This document shows, piece after piece, positions 1 through 6,136 of a stretch of 10,495 nucleotides of DNA. The stretch spans positions 1 to 10,495 of the forward strand of contig JALGTJ010000020.1 of assembly GCA_029821415.1 (NCBI GenBank), written 5' to 3'. The notes beneath the pieces were generated by a model that was given only the letters and a program-made list of their open reading frames with translations, did no database searches and was not told the origin of the DNA. The translations under genes and the position numbers were made by a program. How positions within the stretch are numbered: position 1 is the first letter of the stretch; every line of letters starts with the position of its first letter. This DNA comes from Candidatus Zipacnadia bacterium (GTDB lineage: Bacteria; Armatimonadota; Zipacnadia; Zipacnadales; Zipacnadaceae).

Positions 1-177
1 CCAATCCTGAGCATACATCATAAAGCCCAGGCTCTGCTGCTTGAAATTGCTCAAGCAGCTCGTCTGCCGGGCCTTCTCCCGAGCCTTAGCAAAGACTGGG
101 AAGAGAATTGCTGCGAGGATCGCGATAATTGCAATCACCACCAACAATTCTATCAACGTAAATCCTGCTCGTCTCAT
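1..177 (-). CDS. Type IV prepilin-like protein, N-terminal methylation domain (partial, runs off the left edge)
   Basis: The minus strand encodes 59 codons from an ATG at 177 with no stop before the window edge. The protein begins MRRAG followed by FTLIELLVVIAIIAILAAIL, a class III prepilin signal. Prepilin peptidase would cut after Gly5, leaving a methylatable Phe at +1 and the conserved Glu at +5. A hydrophobic helix spans about residues 6-30, then a polar segment FPVFAKAREKARQTSC follows. Proteins with this start are type IV pilins, type II secretion pseudopilins, or the large family of DUF1559-like surface proteins found in Planctomycetes and Armatimonadota. The charged segment after the helix favours the last group. 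The C-terminal domain that would decide the role is outside the window. The start is supported by a ribosome binding site and promoter upstream. The gene is divergent from the phosphate cluster and probably unrelated to it. Confidence 0.9.
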   Translation of the reverse strand, partial: MRRAGFTLIELLVVIAIIAILAAILFPVFAKAREKARQTSCLSNFKQQSLGFMMYAQDW

Positions 178-186
178 CTTTACATC

Positions 187-194
187 TCCTCCTT
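187..194 (-). promoter_or_regulatory. Ribosome binding site of the prepilin-like gene
   Basis: Read on the minus strand, AAGGAGGA lies 9 bases before the ATG at 177. This is a near-perfect Shine-Dalgarno sequence and fixes the start. Confidence 0.85.
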
Positions 195-249
195 AAACGG
201 GTTGATATATGTGCGAACCAGCCTCCGTTACCTAAAGGCATTTCTTTGC

Positions 250-278
250 AGTATAGTCTTTCCTCCCGCCTTTGTCAA
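250..278 (-). promoter_or_regulatory. Sigma-70-type promoter of the prepilin-like gene
   Basis: On the minus strand TTGACA (278-273) is followed after exactly 17 bases by TATACT (255-250). That is a perfect -35 box and a one-mismatch -10 box at optimal spacing. Transcription would start near 243, giving a leader of about 65 bases before the ATG at 177. The -35 element, spacer and -10 are read directly; activity is inferred. Confidence 0.7.
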
Positions 279-531
279 GGATATCAGTCAGTACCCGCCA
301 CATCGCTCAGACGAGTAATAAAGACTGAAGGAATCCAGCTACTCTGCCCAGAAAGTAATAGTTGGTCTGGTCCAGCGCCAGGTCCTTCTCATTCAATGCA
401 ACGAAGAGAGTTGCATACCCGACGACAGGACGCCGTAGTTTTCAGTATTTCCATAAATATGGCTTTCCCGTCACTGCCGCGCCGTGGTATGGTCGGCAGC
501 GTTGTTGGCGTAACGGGGGCATTATTGCTGC
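279..531. other. Divergent intergenic region upstream of pstS
   Basis: This stretch lies between the prepilin promoter and the pstS ribosome binding site and should contain the pstS promoter. Open frames here lack recognisable protein features. I see no convincing -35/-10 pair on the plus strand. I also find no clear Pho box: the closest pair of TTTTCAG/TTTCCAT-like heptamers, at 439 and 448, is 9 bases apart rather than the usual 11. A 12-base inverted repeat CCATA-AA-TATGG at 451-462 could be an operator, but is short enough to be chance. A 6-bp stem CTGCCG/CGGCAG (474-479 with 494-499) has a 14-base loop and is weak. Confidence 0.5.
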
Positions 532-541
532 GGGGGAGGAG
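532..541 (+). promoter_or_regulatory. Ribosome binding site of pstS
   Basis: GGGGGAGGAG ends 5 bases before the ATG at 547, with core GGAGG at 535-539 and a 7-base spacer. It shows that translation of pstS starts at the lipoprotein signal. The GTG at 743 that opens the longest mature-domain frame is therefore not the start. Confidence 0.8.
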
Positions 542-546
542 AAAAT

Positions 547-1471
547 ATGAACTCACAACAGATGTCGGTCGTTTGCCTGAGCCTGTTATTGGCTGCTGTT
601 ATTGTGACGATGCTGGTAGGATGTCCCCAATTCCTGAAGCCCTCCGGCCGAACCGACGCTGACGATTCGGCAGATTGGCTCCACTACTGTCCTGCCCCTC
701 GCCGAGAAGTGGCGGGAAGCGTTCAATGTCGAGCACCCGAATGTGGAGATTGCCGTCTCGGGGGGTGGGTCGGGCACTGGTATCAAGGCTCTTCTCTCCG
801 GCAGTGCTGAGATCGCTGATGCCTCCCGTCCCATAAAAGACCAAGAGAGGAAAGCCGCGGAAGCAGCGGGCATTCACCCGACCGAGCATATTGTAGCCTA
901 CGACGGACTGGCCGTCATAGTTCACCCCAGTAATCCGGTAACCGAACTATCGGTTGAGCAGCTCTCCGACATCTTCGTTGGAAAGATCAGGCAGTGGCGT
1001 GAGGTAGGCGGGACTGGCGGTGATATCGTCTTGATTAACCGCGACTCATCATCGGGCACCTGGGAAGCGTTCAAGAATCTGGTGGTAACTCTCAATGGAA
1101 CAGCCAAAGACCGGGACTACGCACCCGAAGCGCTCGCAGCGCCTTCCAACCAGGCAGTCCTTGACCTGGTCGCCAGCACCAAGGCTGCCATCGGTTACGT
1201 CGGACTCAGCTACCTCAACGAGCGGGTCAAGGCGCTGTGGATCACCCCGGTGGGCGGGGGAGCCCCTGTTCCCCCAACCGTGGCTAACGTCCAGAATCGC
1301 AGCTACCCGATCTCGCGGGCCTTGTACTGCTACACCAACGGCGAGCCGATCGGCAAGCTGGGCGAGTATATCCAGTGGATCAAGGGCCCGGAGGGCCAGG
1401 CTATCGTTGAGCATTCTATCACTGATTGCCTTTTGCTATATCCGAAGATTGACGTCAGCCGGCAGTTATGA
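547..1471 (+). CDS. pstS: Phosphate ABC transporter substrate-binding lipoprotein PstS, with an apparent frameshift
   Basis: PstS binds phosphate outside the membrane and hands it to PstCA. The gene reads in two frames. From the ATG at 547 the first frame gives a lipoprotein signal (MNSQQMSVVCLSLLLAAVIVTMLVGC) with lipobox L23-V-G-C26. The mature domain is in the next frame, beginning about 656 with LTIRQIGSTTVLPLAEKW, then SGGGSGTG near 758-781 and RDSSSGTWEAF from 1040. The last contains the Ser-Gly-Thr phosphate-binding loop of the PBP-like family. GYVGLSYL follows near 1195. The span 547-1471 is 308 codons plus exactly one extra base, so removing one base gives a 307-residue protein, normal for PstS. 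The C-terminus (CLLLYPKIDVSRQL) is a loose match to the usual ending. The frameshift may be a sequencing error or a real lesion. Identity is firm; integrity is uncertain. Confidence 0.88.
638..661 (+). other. Interval that must contain the pstS frameshift
   Basis: The mature-domain frame has a TGA stop at 635-637, so the switch from the signal-peptide frame must lie after it. It must also precede about 656-661, where conserved PstS sequence begins in the new frame. The change corresponds to one surplus base (or two missing). The interval has short C and G runs (CCC at 640-642, then CCGGCCG) but no long homopolymer and no obvious programmed slippery site. Confidence 0.7.
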
Positions 1472-1527
1472 TAAGCTGCATCATTAACAGTGTCGGACGC
1501 GATAGCCGAGCAAGAGCACCTCAATAC

Positions 1528-1535
1528 AGGAGGGG
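1528..1535 (+). promoter_or_regulatory. Ribosome binding site of the SIS gene
   Basis: AGGAGGGG ends 3 bases before the ATG at 1539, with AGGAGG about 5 bases from it. Strong and decides the start. Confidence 0.7.
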
Positions 1536-1538
1536 ACT

Positions 1539-2588
1539 ATGGTGGTAACTTCGGCCCATACCATTCGCGAAGAGATTTCCCAGCAGCCCCACGCCATTCA
1601 AGCCACGCTGGATGCCGAACGAGAACACATTGCCGATTTTGCCGAGCAGCTCCGGCAGCGCGACATTCGGCGCGTTTTGCTTGCTGCCCGAGGCACATCG
1701 GAGAACGCCGCCACATTTGCTCGGTATCTATTCGGAGTAAATAACCACGTTCTGGTTGGCAATGCATCGGCGTCACTTTTCACCGTCTACGGAGTGGAAA
1801 TGGACTTGAGTGACACCCTTGTCTTAGGGATATCACAGTCCGGCCGCGCAAGTGACGTTGTGGAGCTGCTGGAGCAAACCCGCCCGCACGCGGCACTCAC
1901 GGCCGCCGTAACTAATACCGCTGAATCGCCGATATGTCATGTCGCCCAGATCAAGCTGCTTACCCATGCCGATCGCGAGCAGAGCATTCCCGCTACCAAG
2001 ACATACACTACAGCCTTGGCTGTCCTCCATCAGCTTTCCGCTTACTGGGCGCAAGACACCAAAATGATTGACTCCATTCAACAGGTTCCCCAACTAATGG
2101 CACAAGTCTTCGCCCAGGAAGACCACATTAGGCAGCGTTCGGAGCGTTACCGCTACCTGGAGACCGCCAGTGTTTTGGCTAGGGGTCTGGATCTGTGCAC
2201 CGCTCAAGAGACAGCTTTGAAGTTTGCGGAATGCAGCCAGATTGTATCCTCGGCGTATAGTGCAGCTTCATTTATGCATGGGCCCATCGCCGCTTTGGGC
2301 AAGGATGTGCTCTCTGTCCTCATCGCACCTCAGGGGCAGGCCCTGGGCTCGATGTTAGAGGTTGCCATGGCTCTGGAAGAGCGCAACGCGGAGACCTTGG
2401 TTATCTCCAATGAACCGTCTCTGCTCGAGATAGCCGATGTGCCAATTGAGATACCTCCGATGCCAGAGCATATATCGCCACTGGTAACAATCATTGCTGG
2501 ACAGTTGTTGGCGTATCATATTGCGTTGCACAAACGGTTGAACCCAGACCAGCCCCCAGGCCGACGGAAAGTTACTTATACGATGTAA
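1539..2588 (+). CDS. Double-SIS sugar isomerase/deaminase, GlmS-isomerase-like (NagB-II type)
   Basis: This 349-residue protein has two SIS domains and matches the isomerase half of glucosamine-6-phosphate synthase, without the glutaminase half. Seen in order: TIREEISQQP near residue 8, ARGTSENAATFARYLF from 50 (sugar-phosphate loop), ISQSGRASD from 98, then in the second domain ETALKFAE (224-231), HGP (247-249) and the tail NPDQPPGRRKVT (335-346). Spacing of Glu224, Glu231 and His247 equals that of E. coli GlmS Glu481, Glu488 and His504, and Lys344 fits GlmS Lys603. The ARGTS and ISQSGR forms and the NPDQP tail favour the NagB-II/AgaS-like group, which deaminates or isomerises amino-sugar 6-phosphates in the cytoplasm; the exact substrate cannot be read. 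It lies 67 bases after pstS and 149 before pstC, so it is probably co-transcribed, an unusual place for such a gene. Confidence 0.85.
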   Translation: MVVTSAHTIREEISQQPHAIQATLDAEREHIADFAEQLRQRDIRRVLLAARGTSENAATFARYLFGVNNHVLVGNASASLFTVYGVEMDLSDTLVLGISQSGRASDVVELLEQTRPHAALTAAVTNTAESPICHVAQIKLLTHADREQSIPATKTYTTALAVLHQLSAYWAQDTKMIDSIQQVPQLMAQVFAQEDHIRQRSERYRYLETASVLARGLDLCTAQETALKFAECSQIVSSAYSAASFMHGPIAALGKDVLSVLIAPQGQALGSMLEVAMALEERNAETLVISNEPSLLEIADVPIEIPPMPEHISPLVTIIAGQLLAYHIALHKRLNPDQPPGRRKVTYTM

Positions 2589-2737
2589 GCAGACCGTTTC
2601 TGGGGTCGTCTTAGGCTTCAGGCCAATCACCGGGGCTGACTGCTGCTTATATCCAACAGGTGCGGCTGTATGTTGGCAGAGACTATCAGTCTACAAGACC
2701 CCAGCCACGCAAGTTGCCACAAAGAGGCAAAGCGCAG

Positions 2738-3640
2738 ATGCATGTGAAAGGACGGGCTATTGCTACCTGGGAATGGTTTGTTGAGTCGGCCATTCGCCTG
2801 GCTGGTATACTGGCCATAATCTTTGTCTTGCTGATCTTTGCGTTTCTGCTGCGCAATGCTTTGCCAATCTTCCGACAGGTACCAGTGGGCAACTTACTGG
2901 GGGGCCGCTTCTGGCGGCCAACCTCTGAGCCAGCTCAGTTCGGAATGCTCCCCCTGTTGTTGGGTTCTCTGTATGTGACGTTGGGCGCACTGCTTATCGC
3001 TGTCCCGCTGGGGTTGAGTTGCGCAGTGTTCGCCTCAGAAGTGGCTCCTGCACGCCTTCGGGAAGTTCTCAAGCCACTCATTGAGTTGCTTGCAGCAATC
3101 CCTTCAGTGGTCTACGGCTTTCTGGGGTTACTACTGCTGGGCCCCTGGCTGGCCAATGTTCTTAATCTGCCGGTTGGCCAGTTTGCGGCGCTTGGGTCTC
3201 TACTGCTGGCACTAATGGCTCTGCCAATGATAGTATCCATAGCCGAAGACGCGATTCGGGCGGTGCCGGTGGCCCTGCGCCACAACTCGCTGGCGCTGGG
3301 GGCAACTCGCTGGCAGACCATAATCAAAGTAGTAGTCCCCGCCGCTCGCTCGGGAATTATCGCTGCTTCCCTGCTTGGGGTAGGACGAGCGATCGGCGAG
3401 ACAATGACTGTCCTGATGGTTACGGGCAACGCCGCAGTTATCCCGCAGGGACTGGTCGGGTTTTTCAGACCCGTCCGCACGATGACGGCTACCATTGCTG
3501 CCGAGATGGGTGAAAGCGCTTACCAAAGCTCGCATTATTATGCTCTGTTCGCTATTGGTCTTATGTTGTTCATCATCACTTTTGTCACCAACACCCTTGC
3601 TGACGTGTTGGTGAGACGAGCCGGCGGAGTCAAGACTTAA
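2738..3640 (+). CDS. pstC: Phosphate ABC transporter permease PstC
   Basis: PstC is one of the two membrane subunits of the phosphate importer. The protein has 300 residues and about six membrane segments (roughly 18-40, 72-97, 118-140, 148-168, 205-227, 265-291). LAAIPSVVYGFLG at 118-130 is typical of Pst permeases. The EAA coupling loop that contacts PstB runs from Glu170 through LALGATRWQ (185-193) to VVVPAARSG (198-206). GRAIGETMTVLMVTGN (216-231) is also characteristic. I chose the ATG at 2738 because AGAGG lies 10 bases upstream and the resulting length is normal. A GTG at 2660 in the same frame would add 26 polar residues but has no ribosome binding site. The stop overlaps the pstA start by one base, so the two are translationally coupled. 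Confidence 0.93.
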   Translation: MHVKGRAIATWEWFVESAIRLAGILAIIFVLLIFAFLLRNALPIFRQVPVGNLLGGRFWRPTSEPAQFGMLPLLLGSLYVTLGALLIAVPLGLSCAVFASEVAPARLREVLKPLIELLAAIPSVVYGFLGLLLLGPWLANVLNLPVGQFAALGSLLLALMALPMIVSIAEDAIRAVPVALRHNSLALGATRWQTIIKVVVPAARSGIIAASLLGVGRAIGETMTVLMVTGNAAVIPQGLVGFFRPVRTMTATIAAEMGESAYQSSHYYALFAIGLMLFIITFVTNTLADVLVRRAGGVKT

Positions 3641-4479
3641 TGAAGCTGCTCAACCCACAGCAAACCGAGAAGTTGGCCTTTGCCGTGCTGTGGCTGGCCG
3701 CTGCTCTGGCAGTTCTTCCTATATTGGCCATCATCGCCGTGATGGTATATCGCGGTGGCAGCGGGCTGAGCGGCTCTCTGCTGTTCCGAGTTGAGGCAGG
3801 CTTACTTCCCGCCATAGTCGGCACTCTCCTGCTGGTTGGGCTGACTGCACTCTTTGCAGCACCGTTAGGAATAGCTGCGGCGATCTACTTGAGGGAATAC
3901 GCGCGGAACGGACCATTGGTACGGTTGATTCGCCTCGCAGTAGTCAACTTAGCCGGCGTTCCTTCGGTGGTTTACGGCCTGTTCGGGCTGGCGCTTTTCG
4001 TCACGCTGCTTCATTTCGGCCGTTCGCTGCTTGCTGGCGCGTGCACCCTATCTTTGCTCGTGCTACCACTGATCATCAGCACTTCCGAGGAGGCGCTGCG
4101 TCAGGTGCCGCGAGGCCTCCGGGAGGCTTCCCTGGCGCTGGGTGCCACTAAGTGGCAGACCGTGCGCCGCGTAGTGCTGCCCAATGCCCTACCCGGGATT
4201 ATCACCGGCTTAATTCTCTCTATCAGCCGAGCTGCGGGCGAGACAGCACCGATCCTATTCACTGCCGCGTTTTTCTCATTGACCCATCCTTTCCCGAAAT
4301 CCGTATTTGATCCGATTCTCGTCCTACCCTACCAGCTATTCGTAATGGCTACCGAGGTGCCCAATGTCCCCTCTGCCACCAAGTGGGCGACCGCTCTGGT
4401 ATTGGTGCTGGTAGTCCTGGGACTGAACCTGCTTGCTATTATCCTTCGCACCCGCCTGCGCGGCTTACAGCGATGGTGA
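3640..4479 (+). CDS. pstA: Phosphate ABC transporter permease PstA
   Basis: PstA pairs with PstC to form the phosphate channel. The 279-residue length is normal. Hydrophobic segments lie near 12-36, 55-83, 100-125, 133-147, 186-212 and 249-269. GVPSVVYGLFGL at 106-117 is the family hallmark. The EAA loop runs from Glu150 through LALGATKWQ (165-173) to VVLPNALPG (178-186), and SRAAGETAPILFTAAF follows at 196-211. The EAA region is clearly paralogous to that of PstC, as expected for the two permeases. The ATG shares its first base with the pstC stop (TAATG). The 3' end overlaps pstB by 7 bases. Confidence 0.94.
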   Translation: MKLLNPQQTEKLAFAVLWLAAALAVLPILAIIAVMVYRGGSGLSGSLLFRVEAGLLPAIVGTLLLVGLTALFAAPLGIAAAIYLREYARNGPLVRLIRLAVVNLAGVPSVVYGLFGLALFVTLLHFGRSLLAGACTLSLLVLPLIISTSEEALRQVPRGLREASLALGATKWQTVRRVVLPNALPGIITGLILSISRAAGETAPILFTAAFFSLTHPFPKSVFDPILVLPYQLFVMATEVPNVPSATKWATALVLVLVVLGLNLLAIILRTRLRGLQRW

Positions 4480-5279
4480 TACTATTGGCAACCGATGAAG
4501 CAAAGAATATTATTCGGCCCGAGGGAGAAATCCGACTGGAGACCATTGACCTGGATATGTTCTACGACGATTTCCAGGCGGTCAAACAGATCAGCATTGC
4601 CATCCCCTCCCGCCGCATCACCGCATTGATTGGCCCATCGGGCTGCGGCAAGTCATCGTTCCTACGTTGTCTGAACCGGATGAACGATGTAATTGAAGGC
4701 ACCCGGGTTCAGGGCAAGGTTTTACTTGACGGCGAGGATATTTACAGTCCGGATACCGATGTAGTGCAGCTACGGCGGCGCGTGGGGATGGTCTTCCAGA
4801 CGCCAAATCCCTTTCCCATGTCAATCTATGATAACATCGCTTACGGGCCCCGTCTGCATGGGGTCCGAGATCGTACCCAGCTTGATGAGATAGTAGAAAA
4901 GAGCCTGCGTAGCGCGGCAATCTGGGACGAGGTCAAAGATAAGCTACATCAATCGGCCACCGACCTGTCCGGTGGTCAACAACAACGCCTGTGCATTGCC
5001 CGAGTACTGGCAGTTGAGCCAGAGATAGTGCTGATGGATGAACCGTGCAGTGCACTGGATCCTACCGCCACCTTCCGCATTGAAGAGCTAATGACCGAGT
5101 TGATGGAGAACTATACCATTATCATTGTCACTCATAATATGTACCAGGCCTCGCGGGTCTCGCAATATACCGGCTTCTTCCTGATGGGTGAGCTGATTGA
5201 GTACGATCACACTGTCCGAATCTTCGAAAACCCGCAAGACCAGCGCACCGATGACTACGTACGAGGCCGCTTCGGTTAG
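4473..5279 (+). CDS. pstB: Phosphate ABC transporter ATP-binding protein PstB
   Basis: PstB is the cytoplasmic ATPase that drives phosphate import. All ABC motifs are intact in 268 residues: Walker A GPSGCGKS (54-61), Q-loop VFQTPNPFPMSIYDN around Gln109 with the PstB-typical PNPFPMS, signature LSGGQQQR (165-172), Walker B EIVLMDEP (184-191) with Glu190, D-loop SALD (193-196) and switch His221. RCLNRMND near 65-72 is also usual for PstB. The ATG at 4473 overlaps the end of pstA by 7 bases, which gives the normal family length. An ATG at 4383 in the same frame would add 30 residues lying entirely inside pstA, and is unlikely. No clear Shine-Dalgarno is visible, consistent with coupling to pstA translation. 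The N-terminal 20 residues are slightly longer than in E. coli PstB. Confidence 0.95.
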   Translation: MVILLATDEAKNIIRPEGEIRLETIDLDMFYDDFQAVKQISIAIPSRRITALIGPSGCGKSSFLRCLNRMNDVIEGTRVQGKVLLDGEDIYSPDTDVVQLRRRVGMVFQTPNPFPMSIYDNIAYGPRLHGVRDRTQLDEIVEKSLRSAAIWDEVKDKLHQSATDLSGGQQQRLCIARVLAVEPEIVLMDEPCSALDPTATFRIEELMTELMENYTIIIVTHNMYQASRVSQYTGFFLMGELIEYDHTVRIFENPQDQRTDDYVRGRFG

Positions 5280-5282
5280 GAG
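5278..5282 (+). promoter_or_regulatory. Ribosome binding site of phoU, overlapping the pstB stop
   Basis: AGGAG begins in the pstB stop codon (TAG, 5277-5279) and lies 9 bases before the phoU ATG at 5292. The overlap points to coupled translation of pstB and phoU. Confidence 0.7.
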
Positions 5283-5291
5283 TGAGACGCT

Positions 5292-6011
5292 ATGCGCCGG
5301 ATTCGTCAGTCTTTCGAGGAACAGATGGAGAAACTGGAACAGCGCTTGTTGGAGATGGGCGCTTTCGTGGAGGATATGCTGGAGAAGGCAGTGCGCGCCT
5401 TGACCGAACACGATGTTGAACTGGCTCGCGAGGTCATCAGCGCGGACGATACCGCTGATGAGATGGATTTGGAGATTGAGCAGGATTGTATGCGCCTACT
5501 GGCTCTGCAGCAGCCGATGGCCCGTGACTTGCGCACAATCGGCACAGTGATGAAAGTCATCGCCGACGTAGAACGGATCGGCGACTATTCCGTGGATATC
5601 GCTCGCACCGCAATTAGGCTGGCGGAGATCACCTATTTTAAGCCTCTGGTAGACATTCCCCAAATGGCGAAGATCGTCCGCGGCATGTTGGAACGAGCCC
5701 TCGAGGCCCTTGTCCATCATGACCTACAGTTAGTCCATCAGGTCATCGAGGAAGACGAGCAAGTGGACCAAATGTGGTCTCGGCTGCTGGAAGAGATAGA
5801 GGAGATAATGCAGAAGCATCCCGAGGTTGTCCCCCAGGCCGCTTCGTTGCTGCTGGTAGCCCGCTACCTGGAGCGTATCGCTGACCACGTGGTCAACGTC
5901 GCGGAGCGCGTGGACTATATGGAAACCGGGGAGTTAACCGTGCTGGCCCCCAGCCATAGGTCGGACTACGATACGGCCAGCCCGGACGACTCTGCGCCCC
6001 AAGCTCAGTAG
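5292..6011 (+). CDS. phoU: Phosphate transport regulator PhoU
   Basis: PhoU damps phosphate uptake and signalling when phosphate is plentiful, acting with the Pst transporter and, where present, a PhoR-type histidine kinase. The 239-residue protein is all-helical with two PhoU repeats. Each repeat carries the E-x3-D metal-binding motif in a matching context: VERIGDYSVDIA with Glu94 and Asp98, and LERIADHVVNVAERV with Glu194 and Asp198. DDTADEMDLEIEQ (52-64) and EEDEQVDQMWSRLLEEIEE (153-171) are the helices that precede them. The last 25 or so residues (about 215-239) are Ser/Asp/Pro-rich and probably disordered. Gene order pst-phoU with 12 bases between pstB and phoU is standard. No phoR/phoB pair lies in the window. 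I see no T-tailed hairpin after the stop, so the operon end is not marked. Confidence 0.94.
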   Translation: MRRIRQSFEEQMEKLEQRLLEMGAFVEDMLEKAVRALTEHDVELAREVISADDTADEMDLEIEQDCMRLLALQQPMARDLRTIGTVMKVIADVERIGDYSVDIARTAIRLAEITYFKPLVDIPQMAKIVRGMLERALEALVHHDLQLVHQVIEEDEQVDQMWSRLLEEIEEIMQKHPEVVPQAASLLLVARYLERIADHVVNVAERVDYMETGELTVLAPSHRSDYDTASPDDSAPQAQ

Positions 6012-6136
6012 CCCGACTCGGCAGCTATCGCCTCTATCAAATCCACCGGAGGGAACTGCCCGCCGACCGCGAAACTGTCATTAGCAGGTAGCCTAACCGT
6101 TTACTGCATCGACCTCTCAGGTCAGGTGATAGACGA

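Noticed and set aside
221..240. Resemblance of the prepilin leader (TAGGTAACGG on the minus strand) to the 3' part of a c-di-GMP-I riboswitch
   Set aside because: The 5' half with its GGGCAAACC-type segment is missing, and the promoter at 250-278 leaves no room for it in the transcript.
439..454. Possible Pho box upstream of pstS
   Set aside because: The two TTTTCAG/TTTCCAT-like heptamers match the E. coli consensus at only about four of seven positions each, and their spacing is 9 rather than 11 bases.
246..662. A 138-codon open frame and shorter ones ahead of and overlapping pstS
   Set aside because: They have no ribosome binding site, no recognisable protein features, and overlap the pstS signal peptide in another frame.
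1256..1275. GC hairpin GGGGGA/TCCCCC inside pstS
   Set aside because: It lies within the coding region over Gly/Pro codons and has no following T-run, so a terminator is unlikely.
743..1471. pstS starting at the GTG at 743
   Set aside because: This would remove the conserved GSTTVLPLAEKW segment and the signal peptide. The GTG falls in the middle of a conserved strand and has no ribosome binding site.
2586..2649. Inverted repeat TAAGCAG/CTGCTTA between the SIS gene and pstC
   Set aside because: The arms are 7 bp with a loop of about 50 bases and no T-run, so neither terminator nor stable structure is supported.
3457..3473. Hairpin CGGGT/ACCCG with a T-rich loop inside pstC
   Set aside because: The T-run is in the loop, not after the stem, and the sequence encodes conserved PstC residues.
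3280..4200. Similar DNA in pstC (about 3290-3345) and pstA (about 4133-4190)
   Set aside because: This is the shared EAA loop of paralogous permeases and needs no recent duplication.
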